Positions 1 through 12,455 of a stretch of 64,000 nucleotides of DNA are shown one piece after another (position 1 is the first letter of the stretch; each line of letters opens with the position of its first letter). Origin of the DNA: Coriaria nepalensis (taxonomy: Eukaryota; Streptophyta; Magnoliopsida; Cucurbitales; Coriariaceae); contig CP114482.1 in assembly GCA_027186245.1 (NCBI GenBank), forward strand, positions 16,263,209 through 16,327,208, written 5' to 3'. Below the pieces are notes generated by a model. It did not search any database and was not told the DNA's origin. It saw only the letters and a list, made by a program, of their open reading frames with translations. The position numbers were made by a program, and so were the translations under genes.

Positions 1-134
1 TTTTGCATTTAAAACGCGACCTTCGTGCATAACTTGCAATTGATCTATTGATGGCAACTATGCCTTTTTTAGGGTTCAAGTCATATTTTTGCGTCTTTTT
101 TAGTCAGTAAATCGTTCTAAATCACTTCGTATTA
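1..134 (+). repeat. Truncated monomer A at the left window edge
   Basis: The window opens about eight bases into a monomer A, at TTTTGCATTT; monomer B follows from 135. The cut is caused by the window edge and shows that the array continues to the left. Confidence 0.93.
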
Positions 135-829
135 AATTTGGCATTTAAACATGATTTTCGTGCATAACTTGCAGTTGATCTATTATAGGCAACAATGCAT
201 TTGTTTAGCCTTAAAGTCATGTCATTGAGTCTCTTTTAGTCATTAAATCATTCTAAATTAATTCGACCAAATTCTATTTTCGCCTTTCAAACATTATTTT
301 CTTACATAATTTCCAATTAATCTATTGAAGACAACAATGCATTATTTTAGCATTAAAAAGCATATCACTCAGTCTTCACAATCATTAAATTGTTTGAAGG
401 CACTTCGAACCAATTCTCTTTTTGCATTTAAAACGCGACTTTCGTGCATAACTTGCAATTGATCTATTGATGGCAACTATGCCTTTTTTAGCGTTCAAGT
501 CATATTTTTGCATCTTTTTTAGTCAGTAAATCATTCCAAATCACTTCGAACGAAATTCGGCCTTTAAACATGACTTTCTGCCTAACTTGTAGTTGATCTA
601 TTGAAGGCAACAATGCATTTGTTCAGCCTTAAAGTCATGTCATTGAGTCTCTTTTAGTCATTAAATCATTCTAAATTAATTCGACCGAATTCTATTTTCG
701 CCCTTCAAACATTATTTTCTTACATAACTTGCAATTAATCTATTGAAGACAACAATGCATTATTTTAGCATTAAAAAGCATATCGCTCAGTCTTTTCAAT
801 CATTAAATTGTTTGAAAGCACTTCGAACC

Positions 830-971
830 AATTCTCTTTTTGCATTTAAAAGGCGACTTTCGTGCATAACTTGCAATTGATCTATTGATGGCAACTATGC
901 CTTTTTTAGCGTTCAAGTCATATTTTTGCGTCTTTTTTAGTCAGTAAATCATTCTAAATCACTTCGAACGA
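830..971 (+). repeat. Monomer A (142 bp), example copy
   Basis: A starts with AATTCTCTTTTTGCATTT and carries the array's longest T runs, for example CCTTTTTTAGCG in the middle and ATATTTTTGCG after it. Two main versions exist. A1, the common one, has CATTTAAAACGCGAC near its start and TTTAGCGTTCAAGTC in its middle. A2 has CATTTAGAACGCCATCTTC and, usually, TTTAGCCTTAAAGTC, which in that stretch looks like monomer B, and is about one base longer. A2 is concentrated in the 19-39 kb region (for example near 19341, 25367 and 39016), with scattered copies near 47814, 49073, 49907, 61217 and 63724. A ends in CACTTCGAACGA or CACTTCGTATGA. Confidence 0.92.
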
Positions 972-1106
972 AATTCGGCCTTTAAACATGACTTTCGTCC
1001 ATAACTTGCAGTTGATCTATTATAGGCAACAATGCATTTGTTTAGCCTTAAAGTCATGTCATTGAGTCTCTTTTAGTCATTAAATCATTCTAAATTAATT
1101 CGACCA
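972..1106 (+). repeat. Monomer B (135 bp), example copy
   Basis: B is about 7 bp shorter than A and C; the missing bases lie near its start, where AATTCGGCCTTTAAAC replaces the longer T-rich head of A. Two versions of the head exist (GGCCTTTAAAC with GAAGGCAAC, and GGCATTTAAAC with TATAGGCAAC). Two versions of the tail also exist: CATTGAGTCTCTTTTAG ending in TTAATTCGACC, and CACTGAGTCTCTTCTAG ending in TTAGTTCGAAC. The tail type predicts the type of the C monomer that follows. The junction with C contains GAATTC in most copies, so EcoRI should cut about once per trimer. Confidence 0.92.
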
Positions 1107-1248
1107 AATTCTATTTTCGCCCTTCAAACATTATTTTCTTACATAATTTCCAATTAATCTATTGAAGACAACAATGCATTATTTTAGCATTAAAAAGCAT
1201 ATCACTCAGTCTTTTCAATCATTAAATTGTTTGAAGGCACTTCGAACC
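1107..1248 (+). repeat. Monomer C (142 bp), example copy
   Basis: C starts AATTCTATTTTCGCCCTTC and contains TTAGCATTAAAAAGC and the late word CATTAAATTGTTTGAAGG, which corresponds to the ATTAAATCATTCTAAATT word in B. Unlike A and B it has AATCTATT instead of GATCTATT, so it lacks the GATC site. Two main versions exist: CAAACATT with CTTGCAATT, and CAAATATT with CTTGTAATT. C ends in GCACTTCGAACC. Of the three monomers, its early half seems the most conserved along the array. Confidence 0.92.
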
Positions 1249-2164
1249 AATTCTCTTTTTGCATTTAAAACGCGACTTTCGTGCATAACTTGCAATTGAT
1301 CTATTGATGGCAACTATGCCTTTTTTAGCGTTCAAGTCATATTTTTGCGTCTCTTTTAGTCAGTAAATCATTCTAAATCACTTCGAACGAAATTCGGCCT
1401 TTAAACATGACTTTCGTGCGTAACTTGCAGTTGATCTATTGAAGGCAACAATGCATTTGTTTAGCCTTAAAGTCATGTCATTGAGTCTCTTTTAGTCATT
1501 AAATCATTCTAAATTAATTCGACCGAATTCTATTTTCGCCCTTCAAACATTATTTTCTTACATAACTTGCAATTAATCTATTGAAGACAACAATGCATTA
1601 TTTTCGCATTAAAAAGCATATCACTCAGTCTTCACAATCATTAAATTGTTTGAAGGAACTTCGAACCAATTCTCTTTTTGCATTTAAAACGCGACTTTCG
1701 TGCATAACGTGCAATTGATCTATTGATGGCAACTATGCCTTTTTTAGCGTTCAAGTCATATTTTTGCGTCTTTTTTAGTCAGTAAATCATTCTATATCAC
1801 TTCGTATGAAATTCGGCATTTAAACATGACTTTCGTGCATAACTTGCAGTTGATCTATTAGAGGCAACAATGCAATTGTTTAGCCTTAAAGTCATGTCAC
1901 TGAGTCTCTTCTAGTCATTAAATCATTCTAAATTAGTTCGAACGAATTCTATTTTCGCCCTTCAAATATTATTTTCTTACATAACTTGTAATTAATCTAT
2001 TGAAGACGACAATGCATTGTTTTAGCATTAAAAAGCATATCACTCAGTCTTTTCAATCATTAAATTGTTTGAAGGCACTTCGAACCGATTCTCTTTTTGC
2101 ATTTAAAACGCGACTTTCGTGCATAACTTGCGATTGATCTATTGATGGCAACTATGCCTTTTTT

Positions 2165-3483
2165 AGCGTTCAAGTCATATTTTTGCGTCTTTTTTAGTCA
2201 GTAAATCATTCTAAATCACTTCGTATGAAATTTGGCATTTAAACATGACTTTCGTGCATAACTTGCAGTTGATCTATTATAGGCAACAATGCATTTGTTT
2301 AGCCTTAAAGTCATGTCATTGAGTCTCTTTTAGTCATTAAATCATTCTAAATTAATTCGACCGAATTCTATTTTCGCCCTTCAAACATTATTTTATTACA
2401 TAACTTGCAATTAATCTATTGAAGACAACAATGCATTATTTTAGCATTAAAAAGCATATCACTCAGTCTTTTCAATCATTAAATTGTTTGAAGGCACTGC
2501 GAACCAATTCTCTTTTTGCATTTAAAACGCGACTTTCGTGCACAACTTGCAATTGATCTATTGATGGCAACTATGCCTTTTTTAGCGTTCAAGTCATATT
2601 TTTGCGGCTCTTATAGTCAGTAAATCATTCTAAATCACTTCGAACGAAATTCAGCCTTTAAACATGACTTTCGTGCATAACTTGCAATTGATCTATTATA
2701 GGCAACAATGCATTTGTTTAGCCTTAAAGTCATGTCATTGAGTCTCTTTTAGTCATTAAATCATTCTAAATTAATTCGACCGAATTCTATTTTCGCCCTT
2801 CAAACATTATTTTCTTACATAACTTGCAATTAATCTATTGAAGACAACAATGCATTATTTTAGCGAGAAAAAGCATATCACTCAGTCTTCACAATCATTA
2901 AATTGTTTGAAGGCACTTCGAACCAATTCTCTTTTTGCATTTAAAACGCGACTTTCGTGCATAACTTGCAATTGATCTATTGATGGCAACTATGCCTTTT
3001 TTAGCGTTCAAGTCATATTTTTGCGTCTTTTTTAGTCAGTAAATCTTTCTAAATCACTTCGTATGAAATTTGGCATTTAAACATGACTTTCGTGCATAAC
3101 TTGCAGTTGATCTATTATAGGCAACAATGCATTTGTTTAGCCTTAAAGTCATGTCATTGAGTCTCTTTTAGTCATTAAATCATTCTAAATTAATTCGACC
3201 GAATTCTATTTTCGCCCTTCAAACATTATTTTATTACATAACTTGCAATTAATCTATTGAAGACAACAATGCATTATTTTAGCATTAAAAAGCATATCAC
3301 TCAGTCTTTTCAATCATTAAATTGTTTGAAGGCACTGGGAACCAATTCTCTTTTTGCATTTAAAACGCGACTTTCGTGCACAACTTGCAATTGATCTATT
3401 GATGGCAACTATGCCTTTTTTAGCGTTCAAGTCATATTTTTGCGGCTCTTATAGTCAGTAAATCATTCTAAATCACTTCGAAC
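2165..3483 (+). repeat. Two-trimer (838-bp) copy pair
   Basis: About 480 bp at 2165-2645 recur 838 bp downstream, at 3003-3483. Shared rare variants are TTTTATTACATAAC (2391 and 3229), an altered C end with CACTGNGAACC (2497 and 3335), GTGCACAAC and GCGGCTCTTATAG. Outside this stretch the two regions differ, so this is either a short conversion tract or what remains of an older duplication. One base differs inside the CACTGNGAACC variant (C in the first copy, G in the second). Confidence 0.6.
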
Positions 3484-4539
3484 GACATTCGGCCTTTAAA
3501 CATGACTTTCGTGCATAACTTGTAGTTGATCTATTGAAGGTAACAATGCATTTGTTTAGCCTTAAAGTCATGTCATTGAGTCTCTTTTAGTCAGTAAATC
3601 ATTCTAAATTAATTCAACGGAATTCTATTTTCGCCCTTCAAACATTATTTTCTCACATAACTTGCAATTAATCTATTGAAGACAATAATGCATTATTTTA
3701 GCATTAAAAAGCATATCACTCAGTCTTTTCAATCATTAAATTGTTTGAAGGCACTTCGAACCAATTCTCTTTTTGCATTTAAAACGCGACTTTCGTGCAT
3801 AACTTCCAATTGATCTATTGATGGCAACTATGCCATTTTTAGCGTTGAAGTCATATTTTTGCGTCTCTTTTAGTCAGTAAATCATTCTAAATCACTTCGA
3901 ACGAAATTCGGCCTTTAAACATGACTTTCGTGCGTAACTTGCAGTTGATCTTTTGAAGGTAACAATGCATTTGTTTGGCCTTAAAGTCATGACATTGAGT
4001 CTCTTTTAGTCATCAAATCATACTAAATTAATTCGACCGAATTCTATTTTCGCCCTTCAAACATTATTTTCTTACATAACTTGCAATTAATCTATTGAAG
4101 ACAACAATGCATTATTTTAGCATTAAAAAGCATATCACTCAGTCTGCTCAATCATTAAATTGTTTGAAGGCACTTCGAACCAATTCTCTTTTTGCATTTA
4201 AAACGCGACCTTCGTGCATAACTTGCAATTGATCTATTGATGGCAACTATGCCTTTTTTAGCGTTCAAGTCATATTTTTGGGACTCTTTTAGTCAGTAAA
4301 TCATTCTAAATCACTTCGAACGAAATTCAGCCTTTAAACATGACTTTCGTCCATAACTTGCAATTGATCTATCATAGGCAACAATGCATTTGTTTAGCCT
4401 TAAAGTCATGTCATTGAGTCTCTTTTAGTCATTAAATCATTCTAAATTAATTCGACCGAATTCTATTTTCGCCCTTCAAACATTTTTTTCTTACATAACT
4501 TGCAATTAATCTATTGAAGACAACAATGCATTATTTTAG

Positions 4540-5320
4540 CATTAAAAAGCATATCACTCAGTCTTCACAATCATTAAATTGTTTGGAGGCACTTCGAACC
4601 AATTCTCTTTTTGCATTTAAAACGCGACTTTCGTGCATAACTTGCAATTGATCTATTGATGGCAACTATGCCTTTTTTAGCGTTCAAGTCATATTTTTGC
4701 ATCTTTTTTAGTCAGAAAATCATTCTAAATCACTTCGAACAAAATTCGGCCTTTAAACATGACTTTCGTGCGTAACTTGCAGTTGATCTATTGAAGGCAA
4801 CAATGCATTTGTTTAGCCTTAAAGTCATGTCATTGAGTCTCTTTTAGTCATTAAATCATTCTAAATTAATTCGACCGAATTCTATTTTCGCCCTTCAAAC
4901 ATTATTTTCTTACATAACTTGCAATTCATCTATTGAAGACAAGAATGCATTATTTTAGCATTAAAAAGCATATCACTCAGTCTTTCCAATCATTAAATTG
5001 TTTGAAAGCACTTCGAACCAATCCTCTTTTTGCATTTAAAACGCGACTTTCGTGCACAACTTGCAATTGATCTATTGATGGCAACTATGCCTTTTTTAGC
5101 GTTCAAGTCATATTTTTGCGGCTCTTATAGTCAGTAAATCATTCTAAATCACTTCGAACGAAATTCGGCCTTTAAACTTGACTTTCGTGCGTAACTTGCA
5201 GTTGATCTATTGAAGGCAACAATGCATTTGTTTAGCCTTAAAGTCATGTCATTGAGTCTCTTTTAGTCAGTAAATCATTCTAAATTAATTCGACGGAATT
5301 CTATTATCGCCCTTCAAACA
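4540..5320 (+). repeat. Outlying partial copy of the 1258-bp block
   Basis: This stretch shares rare variants with 6635-7415 at an exact offset of 2095 bp (five trimers): GAACAAAATTCGG (near 4736 and 6831), GACAAGAATGC (4938 and 7033), TCTTTCCAATC with GAAAGCAC, and GCGGCTCTTATAG, followed by TTCGACGGAATTC. It is therefore an older relative of the triplicated block to its right. Some sites differ (for example TCAGAAAATC here and TTTAAACTTGAC near 5173), which makes it clearly more diverged than the triplicated copies are from each other. Confidence 0.65.
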
Positions 5321-6411
5321 TTATTTTCTTACATAACTTGCAATTAATCTATTGAAGACAATAATGCATTATTTTAGCATTAAAAAGCATATCCCTCAGT
5401 CTTTTCAATCATTAAATTGTTTGAAGGCACTTCGTACCAATTCTCTTTTTGCATTTAAAACGCGACTTTCGTGCATAACTTGCAATTGATCTGTTGCTGG
5501 CAACTACGCCTTTTTTAGCGTTCAAGTCATATTTTTGCGTCTCTTTTAGTCAGTAAATCATTCTAAATCACTTCGAACGAAATTCGGCCTTCAAACATGA
5601 CTTTCGTGCGTAACTTGCAGTTGATCTTTTGAAGGTAACAATGCATTTGTTTAGCCTTAAAGTCATGTCATTGAGTCTCTTTTAGTCATTAAATCATTCT
5701 AAATTAATTCGACCGAATTCTATTTTCGCCCTTCAAACATTATTTTCTTACATAACTTGCAATTAATCTATTGAAGACAACAATGCATTATTTTAGCATT
5801 AAAAAGCATATCACTCAGTCTTCACAATCATTAAATTGTTTGAAGGCACTTCGAACCAATTCTCTTTTTGCATTTAAAACGCGACTTTCGTGCACAACTT
5901 GCAATTGATCTATTGATGGCAACTATGCCTTTTTTAGCGTTCAAGTCATATTTTTGCATCTTTTTTAGTCAGTAAATCATTCTATATCACTTCGTATGAA
6001 ATTCGGCATTTAAACATGACTTTCGTGCATAACTTGCAGTTGATCTATTAGAGGCAACAATGCATTTGTTTAGCCTTAAAGTCATGTCACTGAGTCTCTT
6101 CTAGTCATTAAATCATTCTAAATTAGTTCGAACGAATTCTATTTTCGCCCTTCAAACATTATTTTCTTACATAACTTGCAATTAATCTATTGAAGACAAC
6201 AATGCATTATTTTAGCATTAAAAAGTATATCACTCAGTCTGCTCAATCGTTAAATTGTTTGAAGGCACTTCGAACCAATTCTCTTTTTGCATTTAAAACG
6301 CGACCTTCGTGCATAACTTGCAATTGATCTATTGATGGCAACTATGCCTTTTTTAGCGTTCAAGTCATATTTTTGGGACTCTTTTAGTCAGTAAATCTTT
6401 CTAAATCACTT

Positions 6412-9400
6412 CGTATGAAATTTGGCATTTAAACATGACTTTCGTGCATAACTTGCAGTTGATCTATTATAGGCAACAATGCATTTGTTTAGCCTTAAAG
6501 TCATGTCATTGAGTCTCTTTTAGTCATTAAATCATTCTAAATTAATTCGACCGAATTCTATTTTCGCCCTTCAAACATTATTTTCTTACATAACTTGCAA
6601 TTAATCTATTGAAGACAACAATGCATTATTTTAGCATTAAAAAGCATATCACTCAGTCTTCACAATCATTAAATTGTTTGAAGGCACTTCCAACCAATTC
6701 TCTTTTTGCATTTAAAACGCGACTTTCGTGCATAACTTGCAATTGATCTATTGATGGCAACTATGCCTTTTTTAGCGTTCAAGTCATATTTTTGCATCTT
6801 TTTTGGTCAGTAAATCATTCTAAATCACTTCGAACAAAATTCGGCCTTTAAACATGACTTTCGTGCGTAACTTGCAGTTGATCTATTGAAGGCAACAATG
6901 CATTTGTTTAGCCTTAAAGTCATGTCATTGAGTCTCTTTTAGTCATTAAATCATTCTAAATTAATTCGACCGAATTCTATTTTCGCCCTTCAAACATTAT
7001 TTTCTTACATAACTTGCAATTAATCTATTGAAGACAAGAATGCATTATTTTAGCATTAAAAAGCATATCACTCAGTCTTTCCAATCATTAAATTGTTTGA
7101 AAGCACTTCGAACCAATTCTCTTTTTGCATTTAAAACGCGACTTTCGTGCACAACTTGCAATTGATCTATTGATGGCAACTATGCCTTTTTTAGCGTTCA
7201 AGTCATATTTTTGCGGCTCTTATAGTCAGTAAATCATTCTAAATCACTTCGAACGAAATTCGGCCTTTAAACATGACTTTCGTGCGTAACTTGCAGTTGA
7301 TCTATTGAAGGCAACAATGCATTTGTTTAGACTTAAAGTCATGTCATTGGGTCTCTTTTAGTCAGTAAATCATTCTAAATTAATTCGACGGAATTCTATT
7401 TTCGCCCTTCAAACATTATTTTCTTACATAACTTGGAATTAATCTATTGAAGACAACAATGCATTATTTTAGCATTAAAAAGCATATTGCTCAGTCTTTT
7501 CAATCATTAAATCGTTTGAAGGCACTTAGAACCAATTCTCTTTTTGCATTTAAAACGCGACTTTCGTGCATAACTTGCAAATTGATCTATTGATGGCAAC
7601 TATGCCTTTTTTAGCGTTCAAGTCATATTTTTGCGTCTTTTTTAGTCAGTAAATCATTCTAAATCGCTTCGTATGAAATTTGGCATTTAAACATGACTTT
7701 CGTGCATAACTTGCAGTTGATCTATTATAGGCAACAATGCATTTGTTTAGCCTTAAAGTCATGTCATTGAGTCTCTTTTAGTCATTAAATCATTCTAAAT
7801 TAATTCGACCGAATTCTATTTTCGCCCTTCGAACATTATTTTCTTACATAACTTGCAATTAATCTATTGAAGACAACAATGCATTATTTTAGCATTAAAA
7901 AGCATATCACTCAGTCTTCATAATCATTAAATTGTTTGAAGGCACTTCGAACCAATTCTCTTTTTGCATTTAAAACGCGACTTTCGTGCATAACTTGCAA
8001 TTGATCTATTGATGGCAACTATGCCTTTTTTAGCGTTCAAGTCATATTTTTGCATCTTTTTTGGTCAGTAAATCATTCTAAATCACTTCGAACAAAATTC
8101 GGCCTTTAAACATGACTTTCGTGCGTAACTTGCAGTTGATCTATTGAAGGCAACAATGCATTTGTTTAGCCTTAAAGTCATGTCATTGAGTCTCTTTTAG
8201 TCATTAAATCATTCTAAATTAATTCGACCGAATTCTATTTTTGCCCTTCAAACATTATTTTCTTACATAACTTGCAATTAATCTATTGAAGACAAGAATG
8301 CATTATTTTAGCATTAAAAAGCATATCACTCAGTCTTTCCAATCATTAAATTGTTTGAAAGCACTTCGAACCAATTCTCTTTTTGCATTTAAAACGCGAC
8401 TTTCGTGCACAACTTGCAATTGATCTATTGATGGCAACTATGCCTTTTTTAGCGTTCAAGTCATATTTTTGCGGCTCTTATAGTCAGTAAATCATTCTAA
8501 ATCACTTCGAACGAAATTCGGCCTTTAAACATGACTTTCGTGCGTAACTTGCAGTTGATCTATTGAAGGCAACAATGCATTTGTTTAGACTTAAAGTCAT
8601 GTCATTGGGTCTCTTTTAGTCAGTAAATCATTCTAAATTAATTCGACGGAATTCTATTTTCGCCCTTCAAACATTATTTTCTTACATAACTTGGAATTAA
8701 TCTATTGAAGACAACAATGCATTATTTTAGCATTAAAAAGCATATTGCTCAGTCTTTTCAATCATTAAATCGTTTGAAGGCACTTAGAACCAATTCTCTT
8801 TTTGCATTTAAAACGCGACTTTCGTGCATAACTTGCAAATTGATCTATTGATGGCAACTATGCCTTTTTTAGCGTTCAAGTCATATTTTTGCGTCTTTTT
8901 TAGTCAGTAAATCATTCTAAATCGCTTCGTATGAAATTTGGCATTTAAACATGACTTTCGTGCATAACTTGCAGTTGATCTATTATAGGCAACAATGCAT
9001 TTGTTTAGCCTTAAAGTCATGTCATTGAGTCTCTTTTAGTCATTAAATCATTCTAAATTAATTCGACCGAATTCTATTTTCGCCCTTCGAACATTATTTT
9101 CTTACATAACTTGCAATTAATCTATTGAAGACAACAATGCATTATTTTAGCATTAAAAAGCATATCACTCAGTCTTCATAATCATTAAATTGTTTGAAGG
9201 CACTTCGAACCAATTCTCTTTTTGCATTTAAAACGCGACTTTCGTGCATAACTTGCAATTGATCTATTGATGGCAACTATGCCTTTTTTAGCGTTCAAGT
9301 CATATTTTTGCATCTTTTTTGGTCAGTAAATCATTCTAAATCACTTCGAACAAAATTCGGCCTTTAAACATGACTTTCGTGCGTAACTTGCAGTTGATCT

Positions 9401-10440
9401 ATTGAAGGCAACAATGCATTTGTTTAGCCTTAAAGTCATGTCATTGAGTCTCTTTTAGTCATTAAATCATTCTAAATTAATTCGACCGAATTCTATTTTC
9501 GCCCTTCAAACATTATTTTCTTACATAACTTGCAATTAATCTATTGAAGACAAGAATGCATTATTTTAGCATTAAAAAGCATATCACTCAGTCTTTCCAA
9601 TCATTAAATTGTTTGAAAGCACTTCGAACCAATTCTCTTTTTGCATTTAAAACGCGACTTTCGTGCACAACTTGCAATTGATCTATTGATGGCAACTATG
9701 CCTTTTTTAGCGTTCAAGTCATATTTTTGCGGCTCTTATAGTCAGTAAATCATTCTAAATCACTTCGAACGAAATTCGGCCTTTAAACATGACTTTCGTG
9801 CGTAACTTGCAGTTGATCTATTGAAGGCAACAATGCATTTATTTAGACTTAAAGTCATGTCATTGGGTCTCTTTTAGTCAGTAAATCATTCTAAATTAAT
9901 TCGACGGAATTCTATTTTCGCCCTTCAAACATTATTTTCTTACATAACTTGGAATTAATCTATTGAAGACAACAATGCATTATATTAGCATTAAAAAGCA
10001 TATTGCTCAGTCTTTTCAATCATTAAATTGTTTGAAGGCACTTAGAACCAATTTTCTTTTTGCATTTAAAACGCGACCTTCGTGCATAACTTGCAAATTG
10101 ATCTATAGATGGCAACTATGCCTTTTTTAGCGTTCAAGTCATATTTTTGCGTCTTTTTTAGTCAGTAAATCATTCTAAATCGCTTCGTATGAAATTTGGC
10201 ATTTAAACATGACTTTCGTGCATAACTTGCAGTTGATCTATTATAGGCAACAATGCATTTGTTTAGCCTTAAAGTCATGTCATTGAGTCTCTTTTAGTCA
10301 TTAAATCATTCTAAATTAATTCGACCGAATTCTATTTTCGCCCTTCAAACATTATTTTCTTACATAACTTGCAATTAATCTATTGAAGACAACAATGCAT
10401 TATTTTAGCATTAAAAAGCATATCACTCAGTCTTCACAAT
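6412..10440 (+). repeat. 1258-bp (three-trimer) block repeated about 3.2 times
   Basis: A nine-monomer block recurs with a period of 1258 bp. Marker variants fall at matching places: TTTTGGTCAG (6805, 8063, 9321), GACAAGAATGC (7033, 8291, 9550), CATTGGGTCTC (about 7345, 8604, 9864) and a one-base insertion giving TTGCAAATTG (about 7578, 8836, 10095). That extra A explains why the period is 1258 and not 1257. Approximate copies are 6412-7669, 7670-8927 and 8928-10185, followed by a partial copy to about 10440. Copies 1 and 2 look almost identical; the third has a few private changes, such as TATATTAGC and CTATAGATGG. This is a second order of repetition above the trimer, and it looks recent. 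Confidence 0.85.
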
Positions 10441-12455
10441 CATTAAATTGTTTGAAGGCACTTCGAACCAATTCTCTTTTTGCATTTAAACGCGACTTTC
10501 GTGCACAACTTGCAATTGATCTATTGATGGCAACTATGCCTTTTTTAGCGTTCAAGTCATATTTTTGCATCTTTTTTAGTCAGTAAATCATTCTATATCA
10601 CTTCGTATGAAATTCGGCATTTAAACATGACTTTCGTGCATAACTTGCAGTTGATCTATTAGAGGCAACAATGCATTTGTTTAGCCTTAAAGTCATGTCA
10701 CTGAGTCTCTTCTAGTCATTAAATCATTCTAAATTAGTTCGAACGAATTCTATTTTCGCCCTTCAAACATTATTTTCTTACATAACTTGCAATTAATCTA
10801 TTGAAGACAACAATGCATTATTTTAGCATTAAAAAGCATATCACTCAGTCTGTTCAATCATTAAATTGTTTGAAGGCACTTCGAACCAATTCTCTTTTTG
10901 CATTTAAAACGCGACCTTCGTGCATAACTTGCAATTGATCTATTGATGGCAACTATGCCTTTTTTAGCGTTCAAGTCATATTTTTGGGACTCTTTTAGTC
11001 AGTAAATCTTTCTAAATCACTTCGTATGAAATTTGGCATTTAAACATGACTTTCGTGCATAACTTGCAGTTGATCTATTATAGGCAACAATGCATTTGTT
11101 TAGCCTTAAAGTCATGTCATTGAGTCTCTTTTAGTCATTAAATCATTCTAAATTAATTCGACCGAATTCTATTTTCGCCCTTCAAACATTATTTTCTTAC
11201 ATAACTTGCAATTAATCTATTGAAGACAACAATGCATTATTTTAGCATTAAAAAGCATATCACTCAGTCTTCATAATCATTAAATTGTTTGAAGGCACTT
11301 CGAACCAATTCTCTTTTTGCATTTAAAACGCGACTTTCGTGCATAACTTGCAATTGATCTGTTGATGGCAACTACGCCTTTTTTAGCGTTCAAGTCATAT
11401 TTTTACGTCTCTTTTAGTCAGTAAATCATTCTAAATCACTTCGAACGAAATTCGGCCTTCAAACATGACTTTCGTGCGTAACTTGCAGTTGATCTTTTGA
11501 AGGGAACAATGCATTTGTTTAGCCTTAAAGTCATGTCATTGAGTCTCTTTTAGTCATTAAATCATTCTAAATTAATTCGACCGAATTCTATTTTCGCCCT
11601 TCAAACATTATTTTCTTACATAACTTGCAATTAATCTATTGAAGACAACAATGCATTATTTTAGCATTAAAAAGCATATCACTCAGTCTTCACAATCATT
11701 AAATTGTTTGAAGGCACTTCGAACGAATTCTCTTTTTGCATTTAAACGCGACTTTCGTGCACAACTTGCAATTGATCTATTGATGGCAACTATGCCTTTT
11801 TTAGCGTTCAAGTCATATTTTTGCATCTTTTTTAGTCAGTAAATCATTCTATATCACTTCGTATGAAATTCGGCATTTAAACATGACTTTCGTGCATAAC
11901 TTGCAGTTGATCTATTAGAGGCAACAATGCATTTGTTTAGCCTTAAAGTCATGTCACTGAGTCTCTTCTAGTCATTAAATCATTCTAAATTAGTTCGAAC
12001 GAATTCTATTTTCGCCCTTCAAACATTATTTTCTTACATAACTTGCAATTAATCTATTGAAGACAACAATGCATTATTTTAGCATTAAAAAGCATATCAC
12101 TCAGTCTGTTCAATCATTAAATTGTTTGAAGGCACTTCGAACCAATTCTCTTTTTGCATTTAAAACGCGACCTTCGTGCATAACTTGCAATTGATCTATT
12201 GATGGCAACTATGCCTTTTTTAGGGTTCAAGTCATATTTTTGGGACTCTTTTAGTCAGTAAATCTTTCTAAATCACTTCGTATGAAATTTGGCATTTAAA
12301 CATGACTTTCGTGCATAACTTGCAGTTGATCTATTATAGGCAACAATGCATTTGTTTAGCCTTAAAGTCATGTCATTGAGTCTCTTTTAGTCATTAAATC
12401 ATTCTAAATTAATTCGACCGAATTCTATTTTCGCCCTTCAAACATTATTTTCTTA
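10260..12455 (+). repeat. 1256-bp (three-trimer) copy pair
   Basis: About 940 bp at 10260-11200 recur at 11516-12455. Both copies carry the same single-base loss in the A head (TTTAAACGCGAC at about 10486 and 11742), the variant TCTGTTCAATC (10849 and 12105) and GGGACTCTTTTAG followed by AAATCTTTC (about 10986 and 12242). The loss explains the 1256-bp spacing in place of 1257. Flanks diverge: the right flank has CTTCATAATC after the first copy and CTTTTCAATC after the second. The one-base loss also opens a 67-codon frame in each copy, which I regard as an artefact. Confidence 0.75.

Larger units (their letters stand above)
830..1248 (+). repeat. Representative 419-bp trimer (A-B-C)
   Basis: This unit is given as a clean example of the array's building block: A is 830-971, B is 972-1106 and C is 1107-1248. 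Boundaries are set at the AATTC-like word (AATTT or AAATT in some copies) that follows the TTCGA-rich junction, because this point recurs in all three monomers. The monomers share a core reading roughly ACTTGCAATTGATCTATTGA, followed by a CAACNATGC word and then by a TTTAGC word; this core begins near base 40 of A and C and base 35 of B. The shared order of these words shows that A, B and C derive from one ancestral monomer. The choice of phase (A first) is arbitrary. Confidence 0.95.

Noticed and set aside
541..565. CENP-B box at the A/B junction (TTCGAACGAAATTCGG)
   Set aside because: The order TTCG, A and CGG resembles the mammalian box (TTCGNNNNANNCGGG), but the spacing is two bases too long and the final G run is short. 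I treat it as chance unless a binding protein is shown.
830..1248. Known satellites such as primate alpha satellite (171 bp)
   Set aside because: The monomer length and sequence do not fit, and I recognise no other named family with confidence.
10383..10586. A 67-codon open frame, repeated at 11639-11842
   Set aside because: It starts at a TTG, lies fully inside C and A monomers and exists only because one A was lost from the AAAA run in the A head. Sister trimers stop in the same frame. There is no ribosome-binding or promoter context, and the identical pair only reflects the 1256-bp duplication.
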